DNA from: an uncultured Bacilli bacterium
GTDB taxonomy: Bacteria; Bacillota_I; Bacilli_A; RF39; UBA660
Length of the DNA stretch: 64,000 nt
Direction: 5' to 3'
Assembly: GCA_934131695.1 (NCBI GenBank)
Contig: CAKOZV010000001.1
Location: 1-64,000, forward strand
The notes under the pieces: generated by a model
Told to the model about the DNA's origin: nothing
The model's input: the letters and a program-made list of their open reading frames with translations, nothing else
Databases searched by the model: none
Translations under genes and position numbers: made by a program
Shown here: positions 18,186 through 26,550 of the stretch, piece by piece
Layout: each line of letters begins with the position of its first letter
Numbering within the stretch: the first letter of the stretch is position 1

Positions 18186-19952
18186 ATGAAAAGAAATAAT
18201 TTGAAGAAGGTATTAGGAAAAATATATAGATTATTAGATTTTAAGCAAAAAATAAAATTTTTAATTATTATATTAATAATGATTGTATCAGCTGTTTTAA
18301 CTCAGATGACTCCAAAAGCAATTGGATGGCTAACAGATGATGTTTTAAATGTAAATGGTGTTACGTTTGAAAAAGTTGTTCCTTTTCTTATTTTGATTCT
18401 TGTAGTTAATGTAGGTAATGAAATAATCAAGATTATAAGAAGAGTAATGGTAGAAGATGTTGCAACAAGAACTGAAAAGAAAGCTCGTGGAATGGTTATA
18501 AAATCACTATTAATGGCCCCATTATCATATTTTAGAAAGAATATGATAGGTAATATTCATGGAAGAATGAATAGATGCTTAGATGGTACTATAAAATTAG
18601 AAAAATTATTATTTATGGATTTTGCTCCAGCTGTTTTTAATAGTGTGGCTGCTATTATAACAATTTTCTTAACTTTGCCAATTACACTTGCTTTGCCTAT
18701 GTTAATGGTTATTCCTATAGGTGTTACTATTGTTTTAGCTCAAATAAATAGTCAAAGAGGTATAAGAGTAGAATTGTTAGAAAGAAAATCAAGTATGGAT
18801 GGTACAATAGTTGAACTTATTAATGGAATAGAAGTTATTAGAATTTGTGATAGTGTTGACTTTGAAACAAATAGGTTTGATACTAAGTCTGAATTTTTAA
18901 GAAATAAAGAAATGAAACATCATAAAGCGATGGCATTATATGATTGTTTAAAATTTATAAATCAAGCGGTGTTCACGGTATTAATAATAGGAATATCTAC
19001 TTATTTAGCAACTAAAGGTATAATATCAGTAGGTGCTGTATTAACAGCTTATTTATGTTTTAATCAATTAACAAAACCATTAGAAGAATTACACAGAATA
19101 TTTGATGAAGTATCAGAATGTACAATACTAGCAAGTGATTTCTTTGAAATGGTTGAAATACCAAATGATTTCTCATATTTGGATACGAAAAGAGAATTAA
19201 ATAATGAAGTAACTGATGAAATTATAAATATAAAAAATTTAAGTTTTCACTATTCGGAAGATAAAGATAAGTTAATTCTAAAAGACTTAAATATTGATAT
19301 AGAAAAAGGAATGTATTTAGGAATAGCTGGTCCTTCAGGATGCGGTAAATCATCATTAATTAAATCAATTTGTAAATTAGAAAAAGCAGATGGTACTATC
19401 ATTTTGGATGATACAAATATTGATAACTTAAATAGAAAAGATATTTCTAATATAATTGCCTTAGTTCCTCAGAGCCCATTTTTAATTGCTGGAACAATTT
19501 ATGAAAATATTACTTATGGAATTAATAGAGAAGTATCAATAGAAGAAGTAGAAGAAGCTGCTAAAAAAGCCTATATACTTGATTATATAGAAGAACTACC
19601 AGAAAAATTCGATACATTAATATCTGAAGGTGGAAATAATCTTTCAGGAGGACAAAGACAAAGAATTGCAATTGCAAGAATATTCTTAAGAAAGCCTAAA
19701 ATATTAATATTAGATGAAGCAACAAGTGCTCTTGATAACACATCAGAAAAACATATTCAAAGTGAAATAGAAAAATTACAAAAAGAAAACAATACTACTA
19801 TAATAGCAATTGCCCATAGATTAACTACTTTAAAGAATTGCGACAGAATAATTGTATTGAATAAAGGTAAGATTGAAGAAAGTGGAAAATTTGATGAATT
19901 GATTGAAAAAGAAGGAATCTTTAGTGACATGTATTATGGAAAACTAAAATAA
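18186..19952 (+). CDS. ABC exporter half-transporter (fused membrane and ATPase domains)
   Basis: 588 residues. A six-helix ABC transporter type I membrane domain fills residues about 20-320, followed by an ATPase domain: Walker A GPSGCGKS, Q-loop LVPQSPFLIAGTIYENI, signature LSGGQRQRIAIA, Walker B ILILDEATSALD and switch His in IAHRLTTL. This is the half-transporter architecture of lipid, peptide and drug exporters, which would work as a homodimer since no partner gene is adjacent. ATG 18186 follows AGAGGTG; the frame is open back to 18141 but has no binding site there. The gene is monocistronic and lies between secA-tail copies 2 and 3, so likely imported. Confidence 0.9.
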   Translation: MKRNNLKKVLGKIYRLLDFKQKIKFLIIILIMIVSAVLTQMTPKAIGWLTDDVLNVNGVTFEKVVPFLILILVVNVGNEIIKIIRRVMVEDVATRTEKKARGMVIKSLLMAPLSYFRKNMIGNIHGRMNRCLDGTIKLEKLLFMDFAPAVFNSVAAIITIFLTLPITLALPMLMVIPIGVTIVLAQINSQRGIRVELLERKSSMDGTIVELINGIEVIRICDSVDFETNRFDTKSEFLRNKEMKHHKAMALYDCLKFINQAVFTVLIIGISTYLATKGIISVGAVLTAYLCFNQLTKPLEELHRIFDEVSECTILASDFFEMVEIPNDFSYLDTKRELNNEVTDEIINIKNLSFHYSEDKDKLILKDLNIDIEKGMYLGIAGPSGCGKSSLIKSICKLEKADGTIILDDTNIDNLNRKDISNIIALVPQSPFLIAGTIYENITYGINREVSIEEVEEAAKKAYILDYIEELPEKFDTLISEGGNNLSGGQRQRIAIARIFLRKPKILILDEATSALDNTSEKHIQSEIEKLQKENNTTIIAIAHRLTTLKNCDRIIVLNKGKIEESGKFDELIEKEGIFSDMYYGKLK

Positions 19953-19958
19953 ATTTTT

Positions 19959-19980
19959 ATCTACATTTTAGTAGAGTTTT
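19959..19980 (+). terminator. Weak terminator after the ABC exporter
   Basis: TCTAC/GTAGA stem with a 6-nt loop followed by GTTTT. Confidence 0.4.
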
Positions 19981-20073
19981 GCCAAAAACGATTTAATGTG
20001 AATTAACATAAAATAACGTGTTTTAAAGGGATTAGAATAGTATCTAAGATCTCAGAATTGCAAAACATCGCAT

Positions 20074-20150
20074 CTGTGTGGCTCAGGAAAAAAATATAAA
20101 AATTGTTGTGGTAAATAAGCTCGCAAGTCTGCATAAAATAAGGAATGCTA
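20074..20150 (+). repeat. Degraded secA 3'-tail, copy 3
   Basis: Codons from 20074 read LCGSGKKYKNCCGK and then TAA (20116-20118), followed by CTCGCAAGTCTGCATAAAATAAGGAAT. The last part is shared almost exactly with the flank of the real secA (copy 1). It is therefore a relic of a secA 3' end together with its downstream sequence. Confidence 0.88.
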
Positions 20151-20217
20151 TCACAGAAAATATGATAACATTTTTCTTTTGAAGATAGAATTATAAAATT
20201 TAAAGAAAATAATACTT

Positions 20218-20345
20218 ATGAATAAAGAAAAATTAATTTTACAACTTATAGAAGATAATAATGGAGTTATTACAACTAAAAAAATTATCTAAAATGATAT
20301 TAACATAGTGCTTTGACTTGTGTTTATTTCAAAACTTGTTCACAA
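20218..20345 (+). pseudogene. Remnant of an AbiEi-like antitoxin/regulator N-terminus
   Basis: From ATG 20218 the frame reads NKEKLILQLIEDNNGVITTK and KII, then TAA (20290-20292), and continues in the same frame as NDINIV before a TGA. This resembles the N-terminal winged-helix of AbiEi-type antitoxins (GxITTKEa...GI). The rest of the gene is missing. It could be the trace of a type IV toxin-antitoxin module; the similarity is short, so this is tentative. Confidence 0.4.
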
Positions 20346-20434
20346 AAATTAAAATTATGTAGTAAAATAAAGGTGTGAACAATAAATATATTTGTTAATA
20401 TCTTTTAAAATCTAAGTAGGAATGAGAAAAAAGA

Positions 20435-20839
20435 TTGAAAAAAGATTTAGTAACAGCAGAAATAATAGTTAAAGAAAATAAAGTAGGAATACTAAGAGTT
20501 GGAAATGTTAATTATATTTCTTTAATTGATTCAGTAAAGTATCAAAACTCAAATGAGCCATCTTTTACAGTTAAAAACTGGTTAAGAAGAATAAATAATA
20601 TTGATTATATTGGCCTATGGGAAGAAATTCATAATCAGAATTTTAATTTGATCGAATTCGACCAAATTAAAACTGAGTATGGTAAAAATTCGTTTGCAAT
20701 GTCACCAACGCAATGGATAAAAAGGACTAAAGCAATAGGAATAATTTCAAAAGGAGGGAGATATAGTATTGGAACTTATGCTCATCCAGATATTGTATTT
20801 GAATTAAATACAGGAGAACAAATTAAGTTTCAAAACTAA
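20435..20839 (+). pseudogene. KilA-N domain protein, C-terminally truncated
   Basis: 134 residues of a KilA-N DNA-binding domain, a fold typical of phages and DNA viruses: YISLIDSVKYQN, FTVKNWLRRINNIDYIGLWEEIHNQNFNLIEFD, NSFAMSPTQWIKRTKAIGIISKGGRYSIGTYAHPDIVFEL. Intact relatives continue with FEFASWIS and a C-terminal domain. Here the frame changes to NTGEQIKFQN and stops exactly where a direct repeat of the downstream Nudix gene end begins. The start is a TTG with a distant binding site. I read it as the stump of a larger gene, truncated by recombination; the peptide could still be made. Confidence 0.7.
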
Positions 20840-20882
20840 AGGAGAAAGAGAAAAATGAAAGTTCAAAAAATAATATATAATG
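20812..20882 (+). repeat. Direct repeat, copy 1
   Basis: About 70 bp, nearly identical to 22042-22111: the code for GEQIK(F/L)QN plus stop, a purine-rich ribosome binding region and ATGAAAGTTCAAAAA. It bounds the HAD-Nudix pair on the left. Confidence 0.85.
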
Positions 20883-20899
20883 GATATTTGGAGGTATAG
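20855..20899 (+). pseudogene. 14-codon stump of the DUF2238-like gene start
   Basis: Reads MKVQKIIYNGYLEV and stops. The first five codons are those of the membrane protein at 22084 (MKVQK). It is a by-product of the direct repeat; its GGAGG now serves as ribosome binding site for the HAD gene. Confidence 0.6.
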
Positions 20900-20901
20900 A
20901 A

Positions 20902-21471
20902 ATGAAAACAATAGCACTTGATTTGGATGGAGTTGTATTTGATTCTGAAAACTTATACAGGGTATATACAGAAATATATGATGTAGAAAAGAATGGAAAA
21001 GATAATATTATAGATAATACTCAGAGAATATTTCAAAAGAGATATAATTGGACTGAAGAAGAATTTAAGGAATTTTATAATACTAATGTGGAAAAAATAT
21101 TAACTACAGCAAATTTCATGACTGGTGTTGCTATAGTATTAAATAAACTAAAAAATCATTTTAAATTTATTGTAGTAACATCTAGAAATGATTTTGAGAC
21201 TGAAATAGCAAGAGAAAAATTAAAAACTATTGGATTTGAAAATATTAAAATATTTAATAATGAACATCATAAAATAGAGAAGTTATTAGAGGAACATGTT
21301 GATTATATAATTGATGATGACGATAATATTTGTATAAATGCAGCTGATAATGGAATATGTGCGTTGTATTTTAAAAATAATGCATCAAATAAAGTTAATA
21401 AAGAAAAAGTTATAAATGTAAATAACTGGGGAGAGATATATAAATACCTAATGTTAAATGAAGGAGAGTAG
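20902..21471 (+). CDS. HAD-superfamily hydrolase, 5'-nucleotidase-like
   Basis: 189 residues of a haloacid-dehalogenase-type phosphatase. Motif I is LDLDGVVFDSE (Asp nucleophile at 7, acid at 9), motif II VVTSRNDFET, and the acidic motif IV is IDDDDNICINA. The small helical cap after motif I (residues 15-75) fits the 5'-deoxyribonucleotidase/NT5C branch. Its partner is a Nudix hydrolase whose ribosome binding site overlaps the gene end, so together they could clean up nucleotides. Both lie between two copies of a direct repeat, which suggests they entered as a module. Confidence 0.8.
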   Translation: MKTIALDLDGVVFDSENLYRVYTEIYDVEKNGKDNIIDNTQRIFQKRYNWTEEEFKEFYNTNVEKILTTANFMTGVAIVLNKLKNHFKFIVVTSRNDFETEIAREKLKTIGFENIKIFNNEHHKIEKLLEEHVDYIIDDDDNICINAADNGICALYFKNNASNKVNKEKVINVNNWGEIYKYLMLNEGE

Positions 21472-21472
21472 T

Positions 21473-22069
21473 ATGAAATTAAAAAATATGAGAGAATATA
21501 CTCATGAAGAATTTGTTAATCTAGTTTTAAGTTTAAGTGAAGAAGAACTATTAAATTTAAGTAAAAATTATGGAGGGTATCCAGTATTATTTAGGATGGC
21601 TTTAGATAGTAGAATCTGTCATATACCTTTTATACAAACTGGAGCTGCCATTGTTATTGAAAATGATAAAGGTGAAATACTACTTCAAGAAAGAACGGAT
21701 AGAAATAAATGGGGACTACCAGGAGGATGCCAAGAGCTTGGAGAAGATTTAAGAGAAACTGCAGTAAGAGAAGCTTATGAAGAAACAGGATTAAAAATAG
21801 AGGCAAATAGTATTATTCTAATAGATACATTATCTGGTAAATCAAGAAAGAATAGTTATCCAAATGGAGATATAGTTTATAACAATACATCACTTTATTT
21901 AGCAAAAGTATCTAATATTGACGTTAATAATTTAAAAGGTGATTCTGAAACTAAAAGATTAAAATTCTTTAAACCAGAGGAAGTACCTGAAAATTTAATG
22001 GATAAAGATTTAATTAATTTCTACTTAAATTATTTAAATAAAGGAGAACAAATTAAATTACAAAACTAA
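21473..22069 (+). CDS. Nudix hydrolase
   Basis: 198 residues. The Nudix box is complete, running from GGCQELGEDLRETA into VREAYEETGL (about residues 80-103), preceded by RNKWGLPGG. An N-terminal extension of about 50 residues precedes the domain, as in ADP-ribose and nucleoside-diphosphate-derivative hydrolases of Bacillota. The substrate is not defined. ATG 21473 follows AAGGAGAG; an in-frame ATG at 21458 is inside the HAD gene. Its last eight codons (GEQIKLQN) are those of the direct repeat also found at the end of the KilA-N fragment. Confidence 0.88.
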   Translation: MKLKNMREYTHEEFVNLVLSLSEEELLNLSKNYGGYPVLFRMALDSRICHIPFIQTGAAIVIENDKGEILLQERTDRNKWGLPGGCQELGEDLRETAVREAYEETGLKIEANSIILIDTLSGKSRKNSYPNGDIVYNNTSLYLAKVSNIDVNNLKGDSETKRLKFFKPEEVPENLMDKDLINFYLNYLNKGEQIKLQN

Positions 22070-22111
22070 AGGGTGAGAGAAAAATGAAAGTTCAAAAATT
22101 AATCAAAATGG
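22042..22111 (+). repeat. Direct repeat, copy 2
   Basis: Partner of 20812-20882, covering the end of the Nudix gene, the intergenic ribosome binding region and the first codons of the next gene. Confidence 0.85.
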
Positions 22112-22914
22112 CTTATAAAGAAAATAAAAGAAGTTCTCTAGCTATATATTTAATATTGAGATTTTTAGTTATATTATGTATGGTTCTTCAACTTATAAGA
22201 GGAGATTTAAATAATGCTTTATTATGTTTATTATCATTAATACTATTATTTGCACCATTATTTATTCAAAATAAATTTGAAATAACTTTGCCAGATGGAT
22301 TAGAAATAGCTATATACCTATTTATATTTTCTGCTGAAATATTAGGCGAAATTAACAATTTCTATGGAATAATTCCTTATTGGGATACAATGTTACATAC
22401 AATTAATGGATTTTTAGCGACAGCTGTTGGTTTTTCCTTAGTAAATTTATTAAACAATAATAGTACACATATTAATTTATCACCATTTTATTTGTGCTTA
22501 GTAGCTTTTTGTTTTTCTATGACGATAGGAGTATTATGGGAATTTTTTGAATATGGAAGCGATAAAATATTAAAACTCGATATGCAAAAAGATACGATTG
22601 TACAAGAAATATCATCAGTAGCATTAAATCCTGATGGTAAAAATAAGCCAGTCATAATTGATAATATTGGAAAAACGGTTATTTATGATACTAAAGGAAA
22701 TATAATCCAAACAATAGATAACGGTTATTTGGATATAGGTATAAATGATACTATGAAAGATTTATTTGTTAATTTTGTTGGTGCTTTAGTATTTAGTTTC
22801 TTTGCTTACTTTGGCTTGAAACATAATGAAGATAATTTATTTATAAATAATTTTGTTCCAACAAAAGGTAAAAGAGAAATGGCAAAATCTGTAGCAAAAT
22901 TTCTATCAAAATGA
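22084..22914 (+). CDS. DUF2238/YjdF-like integral membrane protein
   Basis: 276 residues with about seven hydrophobic helices. Two motifs recall the YjdF/DUF2238 family: IIPYWDTMLHTINGFLATAVGF (Asp and His within a helix) and WEFFEYGSD, with NDTMKDLFVNFVGALV near the C-terminus (residues about 219-234). Between them is an unusual polar insert (residues 163-215) rich in Asp, Asn and Ile that may be extracellular. The function of the family is unknown. The gene follows the Nudix gene by 14 bp and its expected terminator is the 131-bp palindromic element just downstream. Confidence 0.7.
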   Translation: MKVQKLIKMAYKENKRSSLAIYLILRFLVILCMVLQLIRGDLNNALLCLLSLILLFAPLFIQNKFEITLPDGLEIAIYLFIFSAEILGEINNFYGIIPYWDTMLHTINGFLATAVGFSLVNLLNNNSTHINLSPFYLCLVAFCFSMTIGVLWEFFEYGSDKILKLDMQKDTIVQEISSVALNPDGKNKPVIIDNIGKTVIYDTKGNIIQTIDNGYLDIGINDTMKDLFVNFVGALVFSFFAYFGLKHNEDNLFINNFVPTKGKREMAKSVAKFLSK

Positions 22915-22927
22915 TATTTATAATAGG

Positions 22928-23058
22928 GGGGCTGTCGAGAAATTAGTAAGATAACTAATTTACGATAATCCCCTTTTTTAATTTTCCTTTTAAAATAAAG
23001 AAATTAAATTATACAAAAAGAGGCTTTTGGCAAAATTATACAATTTTGCGACAGCCCC
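22928..23058 (+). mobile_element. 131-bp MITE-like palindromic element, copy A
   Basis: Bounded by perfect 10-bp terminal inverted repeats GGGGCTGTCG/CGACAGCCCC, with further hairpins inside (CAAAATT/AATTTTG near the right end, AAATTAGT/ACTAATTT near the left). It encodes nothing. Its reverse complement occurs at 27083-27213 with a single mismatch. The T run after the right end would let it act as a terminator. No clear target duplication is visible. Confidence 0.85.
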
Positions 23059-23117
23059 TTTTTATTTAAGAGTAGAATTATTATTATTTTTGTATATTAT
23101 ACTAATAGGAGGTTGTT

Positions 23118-24230
23118 ATGTACAATAATGATAATTTTGAGAAGTTAAAAAAAAGAATAGATAAATGTAGAAATTGTTATATTCAAGGACCAACAGGACC
23201 TAAAGGAGAAAAGGGAGATACTGGAGATAGAGGAATACAAGGACCTACTACTATAGAAGTAGGTATTACAGAAACAGTAGAGTCACATCAAGAAGCTAAA
23301 GTAGAAAATATTGGTACCAATGAAGATGTAGTTTTAAGATTTAGAATACCAAAAGGGGAGCAAGGGATAGAGGGAAAAATAGGACCCCAAGGAATTCCCG
23401 GACCTAAAGGAGATAAAGGAGATATTGGACCCCAAGGAATAAAAGGTGAAAAAGGAGATCAAGGACCAGCCACTATTCAAATTGGAAATGTTGAAACAGT
23501 TGATCCGACAAAAGATGCTGAAGTTGTAAATACTGGTACACCTGTTGATGTAGTTTTAGATTTTAAAATACCAAAGGGAGAGAAAGGCGACCAAGGAGAA
23601 ATGGGACCTAGGGGATTACCAGGAGAAATAGGAAGAACAGAACATATAGCTATTGATGAGACAGAAACTTTAGAACCAGGTGAACCAGCTCAAGTTATGG
23701 ATACTTTTGAAAACTGGGTACATCATTTAGCATTTTTAATTCCAAAAGGTGAAAAAGGTGCTACGGGAGAAAGAGGTCCACAAGGACCAGCCGGACCACC
23801 AGGAACAGAATTTGTATCTTCTTATGGGATTAGATATTCAATGTCTACTACTCCACTTGCTTTACTTCAAGGAACAGATAATATTATTCCTTTACCTGAA
23901 AAAGGAGCAGCTTTTCTTACCGAATATCCAGATGGTAATTCAATTAAAATAAAAGAAAATGGAGTTTATCTCATATCTTATTCATTATGTGGTGCTACCA
24001 ATGAAGAATGTTCTTTAACTATGTCAGTAAGAGCTAATGATATATTACAACCAGCAACAAATCTTACTAGTGAGTTTCAAGCACAAATAATTAATTCTAT
24101 AAGTTCATCTACCATTGTAGCACTAAGTAAAGATGATTTAATAACATTAAATGTAAAACCATCTATGGCAGTTAACATAACGTTTAATGGAAGTACTAAT
24201 GCGATATTAAGTGTTGTAAAAATACATTAA
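23118..24230 (+). CDS. Collagen-like surface protein with BclA-type C-terminal domain
   Basis: 370 residues. Four Gly-X-Y stretches (about 24-40, 77-112, 146-167 and 211-230) alternate with three related beta-rich inserts of about 45 residues following the pattern ETxExxxxAxVxNxG...VxLxFxIPKGEKG. The last 135 residues form a C1q/TNF-like jelly roll as in BclA exosporium proteins (TLMAVRAND-like and NAILSVVKIH ending). There is no signal peptide, membrane segment or LPxTG motif, as in spore-surface collagens and some phage fibres. GGAGG precedes the ATG. It is the first gene of a four-gene cassette between two inverted repeats. Confidence 0.85.
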   Translation: MYNNDNFEKLKKRIDKCRNCYIQGPTGPKGEKGDTGDRGIQGPTTIEVGITETVESHQEAKVENIGTNEDVVLRFRIPKGEQGIEGKIGPQGIPGPKGDKGDIGPQGIKGEKGDQGPATIQIGNVETVDPTKDAEVVNTGTPVDVVLDFKIPKGEKGDQGEMGPRGLPGEIGRTEHIAIDETETLEPGEPAQVMDTFENWVHHLAFLIPKGEKGATGERGPQGPAGPPGTEFVSSYGIRYSMSTTPLALLQGTDNIIPLPEKGAAFLTEYPDGNSIKIKENGVYLISYSLCGATNEECSLTMSVRANDILQPATNLTSEFQAQIINSISSSTIVALSKDDLITLNVKPSMAVNITFNGSTNAILSVVKIH

Positions 24231-24264
24231 AAGTAATGAAAATTGATTATTTCAAAATACTTTT
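24229..24264 (+). terminator. Hairpin after the collagen-like gene
   Basis: AAAAGTA/TACTTTT outer stem with an inner GAAA/TTTC stem. There is little T tract, so termination is probably partial. Confidence 0.4.
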
Positions 24265-24297
24265 CCAGCATAATTTATGGTAAAGGAAAGTGATAAT

Positions 24298-26154
24298 ATG
24301 GAAATAATTAATAATAATACAGTGGTAGTAACTAATAGTGAAGAATTAAAAGATGTACTAAGTAATACAAATGATTATAATTATGTATATTTAGGTAATG
24401 ATATAACTTTAACGAGTGGATTTAAAATAAATGCTAATAAAACAAAAGTAACTATTGATGGTACATATAATAATATTAAAGCAACCTATACAAATAATTT
24501 AACTGATAGTACAGATGTTATAACGGTTAGTACTACGAATAAAAGAATTATACTTAAAAATATGAATATAGTTAGTTCCCATACCTATAGCGTAGTTTAT
24601 GTACCATCTCATCCTAATTATTCTAACTTAACTGTTGAGTATAATAATATTAATTTTAATGGTATAGAACTATCTAATAATTACTATGGTTCAACAAAGA
24701 TTATGGATTCTATTATAACTGTCAGTGATACAAATGGTGTAACTGCTCAAAAAGTATGTGATTCTAATAGAATAATAATAGGTGGAAATACAACAATTAC
24801 AAGTAATTCCACTACCAACACAGTATTCTTCTTTAATGATGTAATACCATCTTATATTAAAATAGTACCCAATAGTAATGTAAATATCACAACTAATAAA
24901 GAATTAATGAATGGTACTAATCGACTTGATTTAATAGTAGGACATGGAGCAGAATTCCTTTTAACTACTGGAAATGGTTTTGCTATCACAACAACACATG
25001 GAGCTAGGAATGTCATAATTGAACAAATGGCTAATTTTACTTTTATAGAAAAGAGCCATCAACGAGTCCCTATGTGGAATGTATTTGGTGATTTTAAAGT
25101 TTTAGAAGGAGCTAGTATATCAGTACTAAATACTTATATGACTACTCCAACTGATAATTATAATATCTATTTTAAAGGTACAAACCAAAAATTTATATTA
25201 GATAATCCTAAATATGTGAATATCTATACTAAAAATGCCAATGTAGTATATGCCAATAATTCTGTTGATTTTTCCTTTAAATTTTCAAGGATTAATATGT
25301 GGATTTATGCTCTAGATTATACAAGTGCTTGTACACTAGATGACCAACCTGCATTTTTCTGGTATAAAGAAAATACTCCTGCTGAAATAACTGGCTCTTT
25401 TAGTAAAGATACTACTACAGTTACATCTCACAATTTTACAGATAGTGAATTAAGCTCAATATCAGATATAACTAGTTTTAAATTTCAAGGTATAAAGATA
25501 TTAACTTTAGGACAATTAAAAACTAATGTACATCCAGTCCTCAATTCTACCAATACCATATCAGGTCATACCACACCATATGCTAATGTAAAAATAGAAT
25601 ATGATAGTAAAAACTTACTAGCAACTGCTGATGAAAATGGTTTATTTGAAGCTGATCTTGATACTACTATTCCTGATAATACAAGAATTAAAATAATATC
25701 TTGTTTAAATAGTTGTTATACCGAAAGAAAAGTGACAGTACCATTTAGTGGAGAATTAACCCTTTTAAGAGTAACAGAGAATATTCCTTTTAGTATGAAT
25801 CCGTCATCTATTAAACCACTTATTTTACCTAAAAAGAATCAAACAATAGTAACAGTAGTTGATAGTAGAATAAATAGTAGTAAGTGGAAACTATATTTAA
25901 ACTATACAAATCCAATGATAGAAAAAGAGGGAAAAGTATTAATAGATTCATTAGTCTTTAAAAAGTTTGATAATGAGGAGATTATTTTAAAGACTAATAA
26001 GAAACTAATATATGAATCAAGTGATAATGGTGGAAATATAAGTGTAAGTAATGTTACTTTTTCTACGGATAAAGGATTATTACTTAAACCGAGTAAAGAT
26101 TTATTAGAAGATGAGGATTATTCTACATTAATAATTTGGAGTGTAGAGGAGTAA
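24298..26154 (+). CDS. Pectate-lyase-like beta-helix adhesin
   Basis: 618 residues from ATG 24298 (binding site AAGGAAAGTGAT; an ATG at 24277 lacks one). The N-terminal 330 residues look like a right-handed beta-helix of the pectate-lyase-like adhesive type, with repeated short strands rich in Asn, Thr and Ile (NTVVVTNSEELKDVL, YVYLGNDITLTSGFKI, KVTIDGTYNN). A carboxypeptidase-regulatory or Ig-like domain follows (about 410-475, TPYANVKIEYDS, ATADENGLFEADL), then a beta-rich C-terminal domain ending IIWSVEE that vaguely recalls WxL domains. No catalytic residues can be assigned and no signal peptide is visible, so adhesion rather than lysis is likelier. Confidence 0.7.
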   Translation: MEIINNNTVVVTNSEELKDVLSNTNDYNYVYLGNDITLTSGFKINANKTKVTIDGTYNNIKATYTNNLTDSTDVITVSTTNKRIILKNMNIVSSHTYSVVYVPSHPNYSNLTVEYNNINFNGIELSNNYYGSTKIMDSIITVSDTNGVTAQKVCDSNRIIIGGNTTITSNSTTNTVFFFNDVIPSYIKIVPNSNVNITTNKELMNGTNRLDLIVGHGAEFLLTTGNGFAITTTHGARNVIIEQMANFTFIEKSHQRVPMWNVFGDFKVLEGASISVLNTYMTTPTDNYNIYFKGTNQKFILDNPKYVNIYTKNANVVYANNSVDFSFKFSRINMWIYALDYTSACTLDDQPAFFWYKENTPAEITGSFSKDTTTVTSHNFTDSELSSISDITSFKFQGIKILTLGQLKTNVHPVLNSTNTISGHTTPYANVKIEYDSKNLLATADENGLFEADLDTTIPDNTRIKIISCLNSCYTERKVTVPFSGELTLLRVTENIPFSMNPSSIKPLILPKKNQTIVTVVDSRINSSKWKLYLNYTNPMIEKEGKVLIDSLVFKKFDNEEIILKTNKKLIYESSDNGGNISVSNVTFSTDKGLLLKPSKDLLEDEDYSTLIIWSVEE

Positions 26155-26208
26155 TGCTTTTTCCAAATATTAAATTGATTCATAAAATATTGCGTAATGA
26201 GGTGAAAT

Positions 26209-26550
26209 ATGAAAAATGATTATATTTATATTAAACTTTATAATAATAAAGAAGTAAAATTAAATGTTAAATTAAAGGATAAATGTAATAAGGTGGTTTT
26301 TGAAGGTAAAACTGATAATTTAGGAAGAATTAAAATACCAATATGTAACAATGAACTTTATAATCTAATAATATATTCTAATTTAACAGTTATCAAAGTA
26401 TCTTTAATCGCTAAAAAGAATAGAGTCTATCATATAAATATTAATAATAAAAGCAATGGTAAACTCATTACAATTTTACTAATGGATAAGAATTATCCTA
26501 ATATAAAAATAGAAGGAGGTAAAATGACATTATGGCAAGACAGACAATAA
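26209..26550 (+). CDS. Small beta-rich protein with YPNI tail motif
   Basis: 113 residues. The body resembles a small prealbumin or carboxypeptidase-regulatory beta-sandwich (KVVFEGKTDNLGRIKIPI, NELYNLIIYSN). The C-terminus ITILLMDKNYPNIKIEGGKM shares the motif LMDxxYPNIxIxxG with the end of the next protein, so the two are probably related parts of one structure. There is no signal peptide. The next gene starts within its last codons, sharing its GGAGGT at 26515-26520. Confidence 0.65.
   Translation: MKNDYIYIKLYNNKEVKLNVKLKDKCNKVVFEGKTDNLGRIKIPICNNELYNLIIYSNLTVIKVSLIAKKNRVYHININNKSNGKLITILLMDKNYPNIKIEGGKMTLWQDRQ

Larger units (their letters stand above)
19953..20434. other. 482-bp gene-free stretch with two relics
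   Basis: Contains the third secA-tail copy (20074-20150), an imperfect hairpin TGCTATCA/TGATAACA with a T run near 20146-20176, and an AbiEi-like remnant from 20218. The rest, 20346-20434, shows nothing recognisable beyond a possible ribosome binding site for the KilA-N fragment. Confidence 0.6.

Noticed and set aside
22926..23064. Ordinary bidirectional terminator
   Set aside because: Its strict 10-bp ends and near-identical inverted copy 4 kb away fit a mobile element better, though it may also terminate transcription.
23749..23952. Overlapping 67-aa frame inside the collagen-like gene
   Set aside because: It is an out-of-frame shadow of the repetitive Gly-X-Y codons; no ribosome binding site.
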